Assembly (NCBI GenBank): GCA_021463845.1
Contig: JAJTXV010000001.1
Location: 710,174-774,173 of the forward strand
Direction of reading: 5' to 3'
DNA length: 64,000 bases
DNA from: Anaerolineales bacterium
Lineage (GTDB): Bacteria > Chloroflexota > Anaerolineae > Anaerolineales > UBA11579
Under the pieces are notes generated by a model. The model did no database searches, was not told where the DNA came from, and worked only from the letters and a program-made list of their open reading frames with translations. How positions within the stretch are numbered: position 1 is the stretch's first letter; each line of letters opens with the position of its first letter. A program made the translations under genes and the position numbers. Below are positions 35,563 to 44,608 of the stretch, piece after piece.

Positions 35563-36243
35563 ATGACTGGCGAAATGATGATGTTCCCCATTGGCACAGA
35601 CAAGCACGCGCCCGCCTACCTCAGCCTGCCGCCTGGCGGCAGCGGCCCGGCCGTGGTCATTATCCAGGAATGGTGGGGCCTCGTCGGCCACATCAAAGAC
35701 GTAGCCGACCGCCTGGCCGCCGAAGGCTTTGTGGTTCTGGCGCCCGACCTGTACCACGGGGCCTCCTCCACCGAGCCCGACGAGGCTCGCAAGCTGGCCA
35801 TGGCGCTCGACCGCCACCGCGCCATCGCCGAGATCACCGCCGCGGCAGACTACCTTCGCAATCTCACCAGCGTGGAACCCAAGAAAGTTGGCATCATGGG
35901 CTGGTGCATGGGCGGCGCTCTGGCGCTCTCGGCGGCCGCCCACAGCGGCGCCTTCGATGCGGTGGTGTGCTTCTACGGCCGCCCGCTCGAAGCCGGCGAC
36001 GCCGCCAAACTGCGCACCCCTACCCTGGGCATCTATGGCGAGCTGGACACAGGCATCCCACTAAGCCTGGTGCAGGCTTTTGACGCCGAGCTGGAGAAGG
36101 CCGGCACGCCGCACCACATCCACACCTACGCCGGGGCCGAACACGCCTTCTTCAACAATGACCGCCCCGAGGTCTACCACCCCGAAGCCTCGGCAGACGC
36201 CTGGCAGCGCACGCTGGCCTGGCTGCGCCAATACCTGGCCTAG
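35563..36243 (+). CDS. Dienelactone hydrolase family protein
   Basis: A 226-residue alpha/beta hydrolase of the dienelactone hydrolase family. The catalytic triad is visible: Cys115 in GWCMGG, Asp162 in YGELDTGIP and His194 in GAEHAFFN; the oxyanion region is QEWWGL. It hydrolyses lactones or esters; the physiological substrate is unknown. A TATACT box (35550-35555) ends 7 nt before the ATG with no ribosome-binding site, so a leaderless start is likely. It heads a run with a YraN-type gene and miaA. Confidence 0.9.
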   Translation: MTGEMMMFPIGTDKHAPAYLSLPPGGSGPAVVIIQEWWGLVGHIKDVADRLAAEGFVVLAPDLYHGASSTEPDEARKLAMALDRHRAIAEITAAADYLRNLTSVEPKKVGIMGWCMGGALALSAAAHSGAFDAVVCFYGRPLEAGDAAKLRTPTLGIYGELDTGIPLSLVQAFDAELEKAGTPHHIHTYAGAEHAFFNNDRPEVYHPEASADAWQRTLAWLRQYLA

Positions 36244-36245
36244 CC

Positions 36246-36608
36246 ATGAGCACGCCGCGGCAGCAGTTCGGCCGCTGGGGCGAGCAAGCCGCCGCCAGCT
36301 ACCTGCAAGCCCGCGGCTACACCCTGCTGGCCCACAACCTGCGCACGCCCCACGGCGAGATCGATCTGCTGATGAGCAAAGACGGCAGTCTTATCTTTGT
36401 AGAAGTCAAAACCCGGCGCAGCACTCAGTTCGGGCCGCCGGAGGGATCGGTCACGCGCACCAAGCAAGCCCATCTGATCGCCGCCGCTGAAGCCCACATG
36501 CAAAGCCAGCCCGCCGAGACCGACTGGCGTATTGATGTCATCGCGGTCTACCGCCAGCCCAGCGGCGAAATTGAGATCACCCACTTCGAGAATGCGGTCA
36601 GTGGCTGA
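36246..36608 (+). CDS. YraN/UPF0102 family putative endonuclease
   Basis: A 120-residue restriction-endonuclease-like fold: QQFGRWGEQAAASYLQARGY then the catalytic core GEIDLL (Glu38, Asp40) and FVEVKTR (Glu53, Lys55). Family members lie near DNA recombination or ribosome genes and are thought to be Holliday-junction-type nucleases; activity is not established for this one. Two nucleotides separate it from the previous stop. Confidence 0.9.
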   Translation: MSTPRQQFGRWGEQAAASYLQARGYTLLAHNLRTPHGEIDLLMSKDGSLIFVEVKTRRSTQFGPPEGSVTRTKQAHLIAAAEAHMQSQPAETDWRIDVIAVYRQPSGEIEITHFENAVSG

Positions 36609-37542
36609 GCCCAAGCCCCCGCTCATCGCCATTCTCGGCCCCACCGCGGTGGGCAAGACCGAGACCGCCATCGCCATCGCCGAGCGTTGGCATGGCGAGA
36701 TCGTCTCGGCCGATTCGCGCCTGCTCTACCGCGGCATGGATATTGGGACGGCCAAGCCCTCCGCCGCTGAGCTGGCCCGCGTGCCGCACCATCTCATTGA
36801 TATTGCCAATCCAGACGAGACGCTGAGCCTGGCCGTCTTCCAGCAGCAGGCTGCCGCGGCCATCGCCAGCATTCATGGGCGCGGAAAGTTACCGTTGCTG
36901 GTCGGAGGCACGGGGCAATACATCCAGGCCATTCTCGATGGCTGGGTGCCGCCGGCCCTGCCGCCCCAGCCCGCCCTGCGCGCTGCGCTGGAAGGCTGGG
37001 CCGAGCAGATCGGCGGGGATGGGCTGCATGCCCGCCTGGCGGTGCTCGACCCGGCCGCGGCAGCCAATATCGATCCGCGCAATGTGCGCCGCACCCTGCG
37101 TGCGCTGGAAGTTGTCTTCGCCACTGGGCGGCGCTTCAGCGCCCAGCGCGGGCAGGTGCCTTCGCCTTACCGCGTGCTCCGCCTCGGGCTCACCTGCCCG
37201 CGGACCGAGCTGTACGCCCGCATCGATGCCCGCATCGATGCCATGCTGGCCGCCGGCTGGCTGGACGAAGTCCGCCGCCTGCTGGCGGCAGGCTATTCGC
37301 CTTCGCTGCCCAGCCTCAGCGCCATTGGCTATGCGCAGTTGGCCGCCCATTTGCGCGGTGAACTCACGCTTGAACACGCCGTGGCCGAGATCAAGCGCCT
37401 GACGCGCAGTTTCGTGCGCCGCCAATACGCCTGGTTCAAACCGGCCGACCCTGCCATCCACTGGGTAGACCTCGGCGCCGCTGGTGCGCCGGAGGCTATA
37501 GACACTGCCATTCGTAATTTTCTCGATACACACAAGGTCTAA
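36592..37542 (+). CDS. miaA: tRNA dimethylallyltransferase
   Basis: Prenylates A37 of tRNAs reading U-starting codons. P-loop GPTAVGKT near residue 15, DSRLLYRGMDIGTAKP, PHHLIDI, LVGGTGQYIQAILDG and RQYAWFK are all diagnostic. The start is either ATG 36592 (used, 316 residues) or GTG 36601; both overlap the upstream gene. Full family length. Followed 6 nt later by an acyl-CoA ligase. Confidence 0.95.
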   Translation: MRSVAEPKPPLIAILGPTAVGKTETAIAIAERWHGEIVSADSRLLYRGMDIGTAKPSAAELARVPHHLIDIANPDETLSLAVFQQQAAAAIASIHGRGKLPLLVGGTGQYIQAILDGWVPPALPPQPALRAALEGWAEQIGGDGLHARLAVLDPAAAANIDPRNVRRTLRALEVVFATGRRFSAQRGQVPSPYRVLRLGLTCPRTELYARIDARIDAMLAAGWLDEVRRLLAAGYSPSLPSLSAIGYAQLAAHLRGELTLEHAVAEIKRLTRSFVRRQYAWFKPADPAIHWVDLGAAGAPEAIDTAIRNFLDTHKV

Positions 37543-37548
37543 TACGAT

Positions 37549-39264
37549 ATGCATACCAAACCCTGGCTCGAACACTACGACCCGCCCGTTCCGCACACGC
37601 TCGACTTCCCCGCCCTCACTGTGGTGGACATTTTGCAGCGAGCCGTGCGCGAGTATCCCAATAAGCCCTGCACCATCTTCCAGGGCGCAACGCTGACCTA
37701 CAAAGAAGTCGATGAGTTGAGCGACCGGCTGGCGGCGGGCCTGGCCGCCCTCGGCGTGCGCAAGGGCCAGCGCGTCGGCTTGTTCATCCCTAACACGCCG
37801 CAATTCGTCATCGCCTACTTCGCCATCCTGAAACTGGGCGCGGTCGTCGTCGCTACCGATCCGCTGTATACCCCGCGCGAGCTCGAATACCAGGTCAACG
37901 ACGCTGGCGTGGAGCTGATGGTCGTGATGACCAACAATTATGAGAAGGTCAAAGAAGTCCAGCCGCGCACCCGCATCCGCCAGGTGATCGCCACCAACAT
38001 CAAAGAATATCTGCCGCCAGTCAAAAAGCTGCTGTTTGGACTGCTGAAAGAAAAGAAGGCCGGCTTCCGCGTGCAGCTGCGCGACAACGATGTGTGGATG
38101 GGTGACCTCATCGCCGCCCACGCGCCCAGCCAGCGGCCGCAGGTGACCGTGGAGCCAGACGACACCGCCCTGCTCCAATACAGCGGCGGCACAACCGGCC
38201 GCTCCAAGGGCGTGGTGGCGGTGCACCGCGGCCTGGTGGCCAACACCGCCCAGATCGACGCCTGGAACCACGAGGGCCAGCAAGGCAACGAGATGGTGCT
38301 GCTGGCCATCCCGATGTACCATGCCTACGGCATGGTGGTGGGCATGCTCTACGGCATGTGGAAGGGCGGATCGCTGGTCATGATCCCTGACCCGCGCAAT
38401 GTGGGCGATGTGCTTGCCAATATCCAAAAATACAAAGCCACCACCTTCCCCGGCGTGCCGGCCATGTACAACGCCATCAACAATCACCCTGACGTGAAGG
38501 CTGGCAAGTACGACCTGAGCTCGATCCGCTTCTGCATCTCCGGTTCGGCCCCGCTGCTACGCGACACCAAGGAGCGCTTTGAAGCGCTCACCGGCGGCCA
38601 CCTGCTGGAAGGCTACGGCCTCTCCGAGACTCCGGTGGCCACCCACTGCAACCCGCTCACCGGGCTCAATAAGACCGGCTCGATCGGCATGCCGCTGCCC
38701 GGCGTGGACTGCCGCATCGTCAGCCTGCAGGACGCCGTGACCGTGCTGAAGCAGGGCGAGATCGGCGAGCTGGTCATCAACGGCCCGCAGGTGATGCGCG
38801 GCTACCACAACCTGCCCACCGAGACGATGGACGTGCTCAAGGAGGGCTGGCTCTACACTGGGGACATTGCCAGCATGGATGCCGACGGCTACTTTTACAT
38901 CATTGACCGCAAGAAGGAACTGGTGAAGGTGGGCGGCTACCAAGTCTGGCCGCGCGAGGTCGAGGAGGTGCTGCAGCAGCACCCCGCCGTGCGCGAAGTG
39001 GGCGCGGCCGGCCTGCCGGATGCCGAGAGCGGCGAAGCCATCCACGCCTGGGTGGTGCTGCACGAAGGCCCCTTGCTGTACGGCGACCAAACCGTGACCC
39101 CTGACGAGCTGCGCGCCTGGTGCAAGCAGCACCTCGCACCTTACAAGGTTCCGCGGGGTTTTACCTTCATCGACAAACTGCCCCGCACCAACGTCGGCAA
39201 GCTGCTGCGCCGCGAGTTGGTGCGTATGCATAGCATGCCTAAGCATCAGGAGCAAGCATCATGA
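37549..39264 (+). CDS. Long-chain acyl-CoA synthetase (FadD-like)
   Basis: A 571-residue ANL-superfamily ligase that activates fatty acids with ATP and CoA. Phosphate-binding loop QYSGGTTGRSKG, acceptor motif GYGLSET, YTGDIASMDADGY hinge region and the C-terminal lysine in LPRTNVGKLLRREL. The sequence pattern fits long-chain acyl-CoA ligases. Its stop overlaps the start of a HAD-family gene (39261), so the two may form a lipid module. Confidence 0.92.
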   Translation: MHTKPWLEHYDPPVPHTLDFPALTVVDILQRAVREYPNKPCTIFQGATLTYKEVDELSDRLAAGLAALGVRKGQRVGLFIPNTPQFVIAYFAILKLGAVVVATDPLYTPRELEYQVNDAGVELMVVMTNNYEKVKEVQPRTRIRQVIATNIKEYLPPVKKLLFGLLKEKKAGFRVQLRDNDVWMGDLIAAHAPSQRPQVTVEPDDTALLQYSGGTTGRSKGVVAVHRGLVANTAQIDAWNHEGQQGNEMVLLAIPMYHAYGMVVGMLYGMWKGGSLVMIPDPRNVGDVLANIQKYKATTFPGVPAMYNAINNHPDVKAGKYDLSSIRFCISGSAPLLRDTKERFEALTGGHLLEGYGLSETPVATHCNPLTGLNKTGSIGMPLPGVDCRIVSLQDAVTVLKQGEIGELVINGPQVMRGYHNLPTETMDVLKEGWLYTGDIASMDADGYFYIIDRKKELVKVGGYQVWPREVEEVLQQHPAVREVGAAGLPDAESGEAIHAWVVLHEGPLLYGDQTVTPDELRAWCKQHLAPYKVPRGFTFIDKLPRTNVGKLLRRELVRMHSMPKHQEQAS

Positions 39265-39942
39265 GCAAACGAACGGTCGCCTTCTTCGATGTGGACGGCA
39301 CGCTGACCACCGAGCGCGTGTGGCGCGGCGTGCTGGACTATTACAAAGCCAAGGGCAAGCGCACTTGGACCCTGTTCCAGTACTGGGTCTATCACATGCC
39401 CCTGTATCTGCTGCACTCTGTGGGCCTGCTCTCGCAGAGCGCCTTCCGCACGCCCTGGGCCGCCCACCTGATGTGGTTCTTGCGCGGCGACACGCCCGAG
39501 CAGGCCGAGCCGGTATGGGATTGGGTCACCACCGAATATATGCAAGGACTGTGGCGCGCCCAGGGGTTGGACAAGATCATGGAGCACAAGGCCCAGGGCC
39601 ACCTGGTGGTGCTCGTCTCGGCCGGGCCGCAGCCGCTGGTCGAGCGCATGGGCCCGCGAGCTCGGCGCTGACATGGCCGTCGGCACCAAGCCGGCCGTGC
39701 ACAAGGGGCGCTACACCGGCGGAGTGGACGGCATGGTCTCGATCGATGAGAACAAAGCCTCCCTGGCCCGCGCCGCCCTGGCTGACCACAAGATCGATGT
39801 GGACTTTGCCGCCAGCTGGGCTTACGCCGATGGCAGCACGGATGTCGGCCTGCTGGAGATGGCCGGCCACCCGGTCGCCTTCTTCCCCGACGAGTTCCTC
39901 AAGCCCATCGCCCTCGAGCGCGGCTGGCCCGTAGTGGAGTAG
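39261..39942 (+). pseudogene. HAD-IB phosphatase split by a one-base frameshift
   Basis: Two overlapping frames together make one HAD-IB (SerB-like) phosphatase. The first (39261-39671) has motif I FFDVDGTLT (Asp10, Asp12) and motif II VLVSAGPQPL, then runs into MGPRARR and stops. The second frame, entered at the G-run 39650-39652, reads ARELGADMAVGTKPAVHKGR and carries motif III YADGSTD. Removing one G from GGG restores a protein of about 226 residues. Either a real disruption or a sequence error. Possible substrates are lysophosphatidate or phosphoserine-like esters. Confidence 0.85.
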
Positions 39943-39944
39943 AA

Positions 39945-40435
39945 ATCGTGCATCCCGAGCGCAGCGAGGGATCCTCGCTGGCATAGGCTCCAAATTCAAG
40001 GTTTAGCCTACCGGCTGTTTGTCATTCCGAGCGTAGCGAGGAATCCTTTAGGGCACATAAGCTGAGGCCAATATTCCTATGACCTAAAGGATTCCTCCTC
40101 GCCGCTGCGCGGCTCGTTCGGAATGACACCGAATTCTGTGTGTCATTCCGAGCAGGTACTAAAGCCACCACCAGATCGCCGAAGCCCGACCAGCGAGGAA
40201 TCCGTATTCGCATATCTTCCAAATTCACTTTGCGCGCAGTTCAAACAGACAAGACGGCTACAAACAAGCGTCAAACGGATTCCTCACTTCGTTCGGAATG
40301 ACAATATGCGTATTACTTGTCATTGCGAGGATTGCGCTGCGCAGCAGCGCTGACGAAGCAATCCCCAAGCTGAATTACAAATCAAGTTGTAGGGATTGCT
40401 TCGTTCGCTCCACTCGCTCGCAATGACGGATAACT
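39945..40435. repeat. Cluster of REP-like palindromes
   Basis: Fills the gene-free interval. Includes GTGCATCCCGAGCGCAGCGA (39948-39967), a 109-bp GTCATTCCGAGCG...GGAATGACA element (40021-40129) matching 26943-27044, a GTCATTCCGAGCA...GGAATGACA composite (40141-40302) and GTCATTGCGAGG...GCAATGACGG (40319-40428). No gene supported. Confidence 0.88.
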
Positions 40436-40441
40436 CGAAAT

Positions 40442-40472
40442 AAAAAAGCGGGCTGCTACGCAGCCCGCTTTG
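40442..40472 (-). terminator. Intrinsic terminator of the suf operon
   Basis: AGCGGGCTGC / GCAGCCCGCT stem, 3-nt loop and long T-run on the minus strand, after the Rieske gene. Confidence 0.85.
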
Positions 40473-40492
40473 CTTTAGGTTCAAACTCTCTC

Positions 40493-40852
40493 CTACAGCG
40501 GCAGCCCCACTTCAACCATACCCTCACTCACACGTGTGGGATACGCCGGAATGTCCACCACCGCCGGCAGCGCCGTGGCCCGCCCGCTGCGCACGTCAAA
40601 ACGTGCGCCGTGGCGCGGGCACACCACCTCGTACTCTTCGATCTCGCCCTCCCCCAGCGGCCCATTGTCGTGCGAGCACAGGTCGGCGATGGCGAAATAC
40701 TCCCCGGCGATGTTGAACACCACCAGGTTGTACTCATCCACCGTCACGAAGAGGCGCTTGCCGTTCGGCAGCTCCTCTTCGCTGGCCACAGCCACAAAAT
40801 CAACTTCCTTGGGGCCAAGTGAGGTGAATACGAAGGTTCCTACGTCAGGCAT
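40493..40852 (-). CDS. Rieske [2Fe-2S] ferredoxin-like protein
   Basis: A 119-residue soluble Rieske protein: CSHDNGPL supplies Cys-x-His and VCPRHGARFD supplies Cys-x2-His, the four cluster ligands. Residues DEYNLVVFNIAGEYFAIADL precede them. It resembles NirD/BphF-type ferredoxins. Last gene of the suf operon, 5 nt after sufU, so it may be an electron donor for cluster assembly or a monitored client. Starting at MPDVGTF (40852) avoids overlap with sufU. Confidence 0.9.
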   Translation of the reverse strand: MPDVGTFVFTSLGPKEVDFVAVASEEELPNGKRLFVTVDEYNLVVFNIAGEYFAIADLCSHDNGPLGEGEIEEYEVVCPRHGARFDVRSGRATALPAVVDIPAYPTRVSEGMVEVGLPL

Positions 40853-40857
40853 GGGGG

Positions 40858-41262
40858 CTAGGACTCGGCCAACTCGTCGAGCGACATGACCTCGTCGAGG
40901 CCATACACGCCGCCCTTGAGCACCTTGAGCGAGAGCAGCGCGCACTTCAGGCGCACCGGCCCCAGCTCAATACCCAACAGGTCCAGAATGTCCTGCTTGG
41001 CCAGGGCGCGCACTTCGGCCACCGGCATGCCGGTGATCTTTTCCATCAGCAAGTCGGCTGAGGCCTGCGAGATCGAGCAGCCTTCGCCAGTGAACTTGGC
41101 TTCGGTGACGATGTCTTTGTCGTCCACGCGCAGGTCAATCCGAATATGGTCGCCGCATACCGGATTGTCGTCCTCGTATGAATGCGTATGCGGGTCCAGC
41201 GTGCCGCTGAAGCGCGGGTTCTGGTAACGGTCAATGATCAGTTCACGATAGAGATCGTCCAT
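40858..41262 (-). CDS. sufU: SufU iron-sulfur assembly sulfurtransferase
   Basis: A 134-residue zinc-dependent partner of SufS. Ligands are Cys36 and Asp38 (NPVCGD), Cys62 (GEGCSIS) and Cys107 (RLKCALL), matching SufU. It accepts persulfide from SufS. Begins 1 nt after the sufS stop. Confidence 0.95.
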   Translation of the reverse strand: MDDLYRELIIDRYQNPRFSGTLDPHTHSYEDDNPVCGDHIRIDLRVDDKDIVTEAKFTGEGCSISQASADLLMEKITGMPVAEVRALAKQDILDLLGIELGPVRLKCALLSLKVLKGGVYGLDEVMSLDELAES

Positions 41263-41263
41263 C

Positions 41264-42502
41264 TTATTTGAAGATCTCCTTTACTTGATATAGGGCTTCC
41301 ACCAGGGTATCGATCTCTTCCTTGGTGTTGTAGAGGTAAAAGCTGGCCCGCGTCGTGGCCGGCACGCTGAACTTCTCGTGCACCGGCATGGCGCAGTGGT
41401 GCCCGGCCCGCGTCGCCACGCCGTGGCGGTTCAAGATCTCCGCCACGTCGTGCGGGTGGGCGCCTTTCAGCGTGAAGGACGCGTTGGAGCTCTTGTGCTC
41501 GATGCCCGGGCCGAAGATCCACACGCCCGGCACTTCCTCGAGCCGCTCGAGAGCATACGCAGTCAGTTCGCGGTCATGGGCGGCGATCGCTTCCATGCCG
41601 ATCTCGTTCAAATAGTCCACCGCCGCGCCCAGGCCGATCACCTCGGCGATCGCCGGAGTGCCCGCCTCGAACTTGTGCGGCACGCCAGCCGTGCTGAACT
41701 CGCGCAGCTTGACGCGCTTGATCATGTCGCCGCCGCCCATGAAGGGCGGCATCGCCTCCAGCAAGGCTTCCTTGCCATACAGCACGCCCAGGCCCGTGGG
41801 GCCGAGCATCTTGTGGCTCGAGAACACCAGGAAGTCGATGTCGAGGGCACGTACATCCGTGGGCAGGTGCGGCACCGACTGGGCGCCGTCCACCATGGCC
41901 AGCGCGCCGGCCGCGTGGGCCGCCTTGACGATCTCAGCGATCGGCGTAATCGTGCCGAGCACGTTGCTCATGGCGGTGAAGCTCACCAGCTTGGGCTTCA
42001 GCTCCATCAGGCCGGGCAGCGCGCTCATGTCCAGCACGCCTTCTTCGGTCACGGGAATGAATTCCAAACGGATGCCGCGCTCAGCCGCCAGCATCTGCCA
42101 GGGCACCAGGTTGGCGTGATGCTCCATCTCGGTCAGCACCACCACGTCGCCGGCCTGCAGGTTGGCGCGGCCCCAGGTGAACGCCACCAGGTTGACCGCC
42201 TCGGTGGCATTGCGGGTGAACACGATCTCCTTGGCCTTGGCCGCATTGATGAACTTGGCTACCTTGCCACGCGCCCCTTCGTAATCCTCAGTGGCCTGCT
42301 CGGCCAGCTTGTGCACGCCGCGGTGAATATTGGCGTTCTCAGCGCGGTAGTACTGGTTCATGCGCTCGATCACCTGCACCGGCTTCTGGCTGGTGGCGCC
42401 TGAATCCAAGTACACCAGCTTGACGCCCGGCTTGACCTCCACATCCAGCACCGGGAAATCGGCACGGATGCGCTTGATGTCCATCGTATGCGTCTCGGCC
42501 AT
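41264..42502 (-). CDS. sufS: Cysteine desulfurase SufS
   Basis: A PLP enzyme taking sulfur from cysteine, 412 residues. PLP lysine is Lys231 (FSSHKMLGPTG), PLP-binding histidine in TEMEHHANLVPW, persulfide Cys370 in RAGHHCAMP. The motif context (no extended lobe) is group II SufS. The ATG at 42502 is 5 nt after the upstream stop; an in-frame ATG six codons later is an alternative. Confidence 0.96.
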   Translation of the reverse strand: MAETHTMDIKRIRADFPVLDVEVKPGVKLVYLDSGATSQKPVQVIERMNQYYRAENANIHRGVHKLAEQATEDYEGARGKVAKFINAAKAKEIVFTRNATEAVNLVAFTWGRANLQAGDVVVLTEMEHHANLVPWQMLAAERGIRLEFIPVTEEGVLDMSALPGLMELKPKLVSFTAMSNVLGTITPIAEIVKAAHAAGALAMVDGAQSVPHLPTDVRALDIDFLVFSSHKMLGPTGLGVLYGKEALLEAMPPFMGGGDMIKRVKLREFSTAGVPHKFEAGTPAIAEVIGLGAAVDYLNEIGMEAIAAHDRELTAYALERLEEVPGVWIFGPGIEHKSSNASFTLKGAHPHDVAEILNRHGVATRAGHHCAMPVHEKFSVPATTRASFYLYNTKEEIDTLVEALYQVKEIFK

Positions 42503-42507
42503 ATACC

Positions 42508-42867
42508 CTACTTGCTCCTGGCCTTCGCTTTGGCCTTGGTTTTGGTCTTGGCCTTGGCTTTGGCGCGTGTAGCCGGGGCGGCTGCCCGCGGCTTGCTGCG
42601 GGTACGCTTGCGCGCCATGCGGATCTGCTGCGAGTTGGGCGGGCACCACAGCACGTGGTCCGGCACCATCCAGCCGTCGGTCAGGTACACCGGCTCGGCA
42701 AACTGCACCGCCACGATCTTGGGGTCCACCTGCACCACCACGCCCTCCAGCCAGCCGCGTACGCGGTTGCCCTTGGGGTCTTCGTGGTCGCAGTACACCT
42801 CCACGCGGTCGCCTACTTTATACAGATCATCCCGGTCAGGGGCGGTAGTGAAACGAAGTTCTGCCAT
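42508..42867 (-). CDS. Hypothetical protein with SH3-like core and Lys/Ala-rich tail
   Basis: 119 residues, unrecognised. Residues about 15-70 look like a small beta-barrel (YKVGDRVEVYCDHEDPKGNR, WLEGVVVQVDPKIVAVQF), as in Tudor/SH3-type folds. The tail from about 83 is basic and alternating (KRTRSKPRAAAPATRAKAKA), like histone H1 tails. Lies inside the suf operon between sufD and sufS. May bind nucleic acid or be an operon-specific adaptor. Confidence 0.75.
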   Translation of the reverse strand: MAELRFTTAPDRDDLYKVGDRVEVYCDHEDPKGNRVRGWLEGVVVQVDPKIVAVQFAEPVYLTDGWMVPDHVLWCPPNSQQIRMARKRTRSKPRAAAPATRAKAKAKTKTKAKAKARSK

Positions 42868-42891
42868 TCAACCTCCAAAAATCAGTGCGGA

Positions 42892-42990
42892 GTGAACAGT
42901 GAGTAGTAATCAGGAACCCAGAGATTCAAGATGCAAATCTCCAATCTCTGCTCTCCCGATCACTGCTCACTACTCACGTTCACTATCACA
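42892..42990. repeat. GTGAACAGTGAGTAGT-type palindrome
   Basis: GTGAACAGTGAGTAGTAATC (42893-) faces GATCACTGCTCACTACTCAC, with AATCTCCAATCTCTG words between. Intercistronic in the suf operon. Same family as 46050-46131 and 49437-49508. Confidence 0.8.
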
Positions 42991-43013
42991 AGGTCCAATT
43001 TACTATCTTACAA

Positions 43014-44576
43014 CTACTTCATCTTCTGAACAATGGCCTGCTGGAAGCGCTGGCGCACGCCCTCAAAGGGAATTCGCTCCATGATCGGGTCGAAGAAGCC
43101 CTTCACGATCAGGCGGCGCGCCTCAACCGGCGGAATGCCACGGCTCAACAGGTAAAAGTACTCGTCAGGGTCGATCTTGCCCACGGTGGCGCCGTGCGTG
43201 CAGCGCACATCATCGGCCTGGATCTCCAAGCCGGGGATGCTGTCCGCCCGGGCCTGCTTGCTCAGCACCAGGTTGCGGTTGGCTTGGTAGCCGTCCGTGC
43301 GCTGGGCGCCGGGGGCCACATAGATCATCCCCTGCCACACCGAGCGGCTTTGCTCCTCCAGCGCGCCCTTGAACAGCAGGTCGCTGCTGGTGTGCGGCGC
43401 CAGGTGGTTCTGCTGGGTGTCGTGGTCCAGGTGCTGGTTGCCGTCAGTGAAATAGAAGCCTGACATGCGCCCTACACTGCCCTCACCCTCCAGGTTGATC
43501 TCGGAGAAGTTCTTGGTCAGGTGGCTGCCCAGAGCGCCAAAGATCCAATCCAGGTTGCCGTCTTTCTTTACACGGGCGCGCTCATGCGTAAAGTTCCACA
43601 TGTGCTCGCCCCACGATTGCAATTCTACGAAGCGCAGGTTGGCCCGCGAGCCCACATGCAGCTCGACGATGCCGGCGTGCATGCTCTGCTCGCCAATAGT
43701 GGGCGAAGCCGACTCGTGCACATAGGTCACCGATGCACCGTCCTCCACCCACACCAACACGTGCGAGAAGTACGCCAGGCCGGCGCCCGGCCCCCACAAC
43801 AGTGAGTGCAGCGGTTCGTCCACCTGCACGCCCTTGGGCACATACAGCAGCACGCCGCGCCCGGCCAGCGCACCCGCCATGGCGGCGAACTTGCCTTCGT
43901 CCGGCTTGACCACTTTGCCCAGCACCTTCTTGAGCAGCTCAGGGTGCTTGGCGGCCGCCGTGGCAAAGTCGGTGAACACAACGCCCTGCTTGGCGATCGC
44001 CTTGCTCAGCTGCACGCTGGTCTTGCCCGGGCCAAACACGATCTGCCCGCCGTGCCCCTTGCCCACCAGCGGCTTGAGCAAACGGGCCGGGATGCTGGGC
44101 AGCTTGTCGCGCGCCGCCTTGGCCAGCCCGTCCACAATTTGCAGGCTGCCGCGCTTCAGCTGGCGGATGTCGGTGCGCCGCCAAGCCTCGTCATTGGTGC
44201 TCGGCAGCGGCAGCTTCTCGAACTGGTTCCAGGCGCTCTTGCGGTAGCTGTGCAGAAAGGCAGCTTCCTTCACACCATTGGGGATCTGCTCCGCGTTGAA
44301 CGGGAAGCCGCTCTTGGTCTGCACCGCCGCGGCCCCGCCGCGCGTGATCACCCGCGGGGTCTGGCCGGCGCCGATCACTTCGGGCGCCGCCGAGCGCGTC
44401 ACGACGCGCTTCTTGGCAACCGCCTTGCTCTTGGCTGCGCCCTTCTTTTTGGCGACAGCCTTCGGCTTGCTTTTGGCAACCGTCTTGGCCTTCTTTACAG
44501 CCACTTTCTTTGTCGCAACTTTCTTCTTACGTACCACGGCCTTTTTAGGGCGCGCGCTTGTCTTCTTTTTAGCCAT
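43014..44576 (-). CDS. sufD: SufD with a lysine-rich N-terminal extension
   Basis: Subunit of the SufBC2D scaffold. 520 residues: positions about 95-520 are SufD (HSYRKSAWNQFEKLPLPSTN, WRRTDIRQLKRG, then the beta-helix region ending DGYQANRNLVLSKQARADSI, IQADDVRCTHGATVGKIDPD). The first 60 residues are unusual, with about 23 lysines in AKKKT / VRKKKVATKK / AVAKKKGAAKSK blocks like a histone H1 tail. The ATG at 44576 is preferred to a GTG six codons earlier. Normal SufD lacks this extension. Confidence 0.93.
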   Translation of the reverse strand: MAKKKTSARPKKAVVRKKKVATKKVAVKKAKTVAKSKPKAVAKKKGAAKSKAVAKKRVVTRSAAPEVIGAGQTPRVITRGGAAAVQTKSGFPFNAEQIPNGVKEAAFLHSYRKSAWNQFEKLPLPSTNDEAWRRTDIRQLKRGSLQIVDGLAKAARDKLPSIPARLLKPLVGKGHGGQIVFGPGKTSVQLSKAIAKQGVVFTDFATAAAKHPELLKKVLGKVVKPDEGKFAAMAGALAGRGVLLYVPKGVQVDEPLHSLLWGPGAGLAYFSHVLVWVEDGASVTYVHESASPTIGEQSMHAGIVELHVGSRANLRFVELQSWGEHMWNFTHERARVKKDGNLDWIFGALGSHLTKNFSEINLEGEGSVGRMSGFYFTDGNQHLDHDTQQNHLAPHTSSDLLFKGALEEQSRSVWQGMIYVAPGAQRTDGYQANRNLVLSKQARADSIPGLEIQADDVRCTHGATVGKIDPDEYFYLLSRGIPPVEARRLIVKGFFDPIMERIPFEGVRQRFQQAIVQKMK

Positions 44577-44608
44577 ATTCTCTTTGCTTCTCACTTAACC
44601 CGACCGGC

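Noticed and set aside
36889-38487. 532-codon minus-strand frame across miaA and the acyl-CoA ligase
   Set aside because: Covers two real genes in antisense and has no recognisable domain.
39261-39671. 136-residue HAD fragment as a complete gene
   Set aside because: Lacks motif III, which is found in the next frame after a single G; better read as a frameshifted gene.
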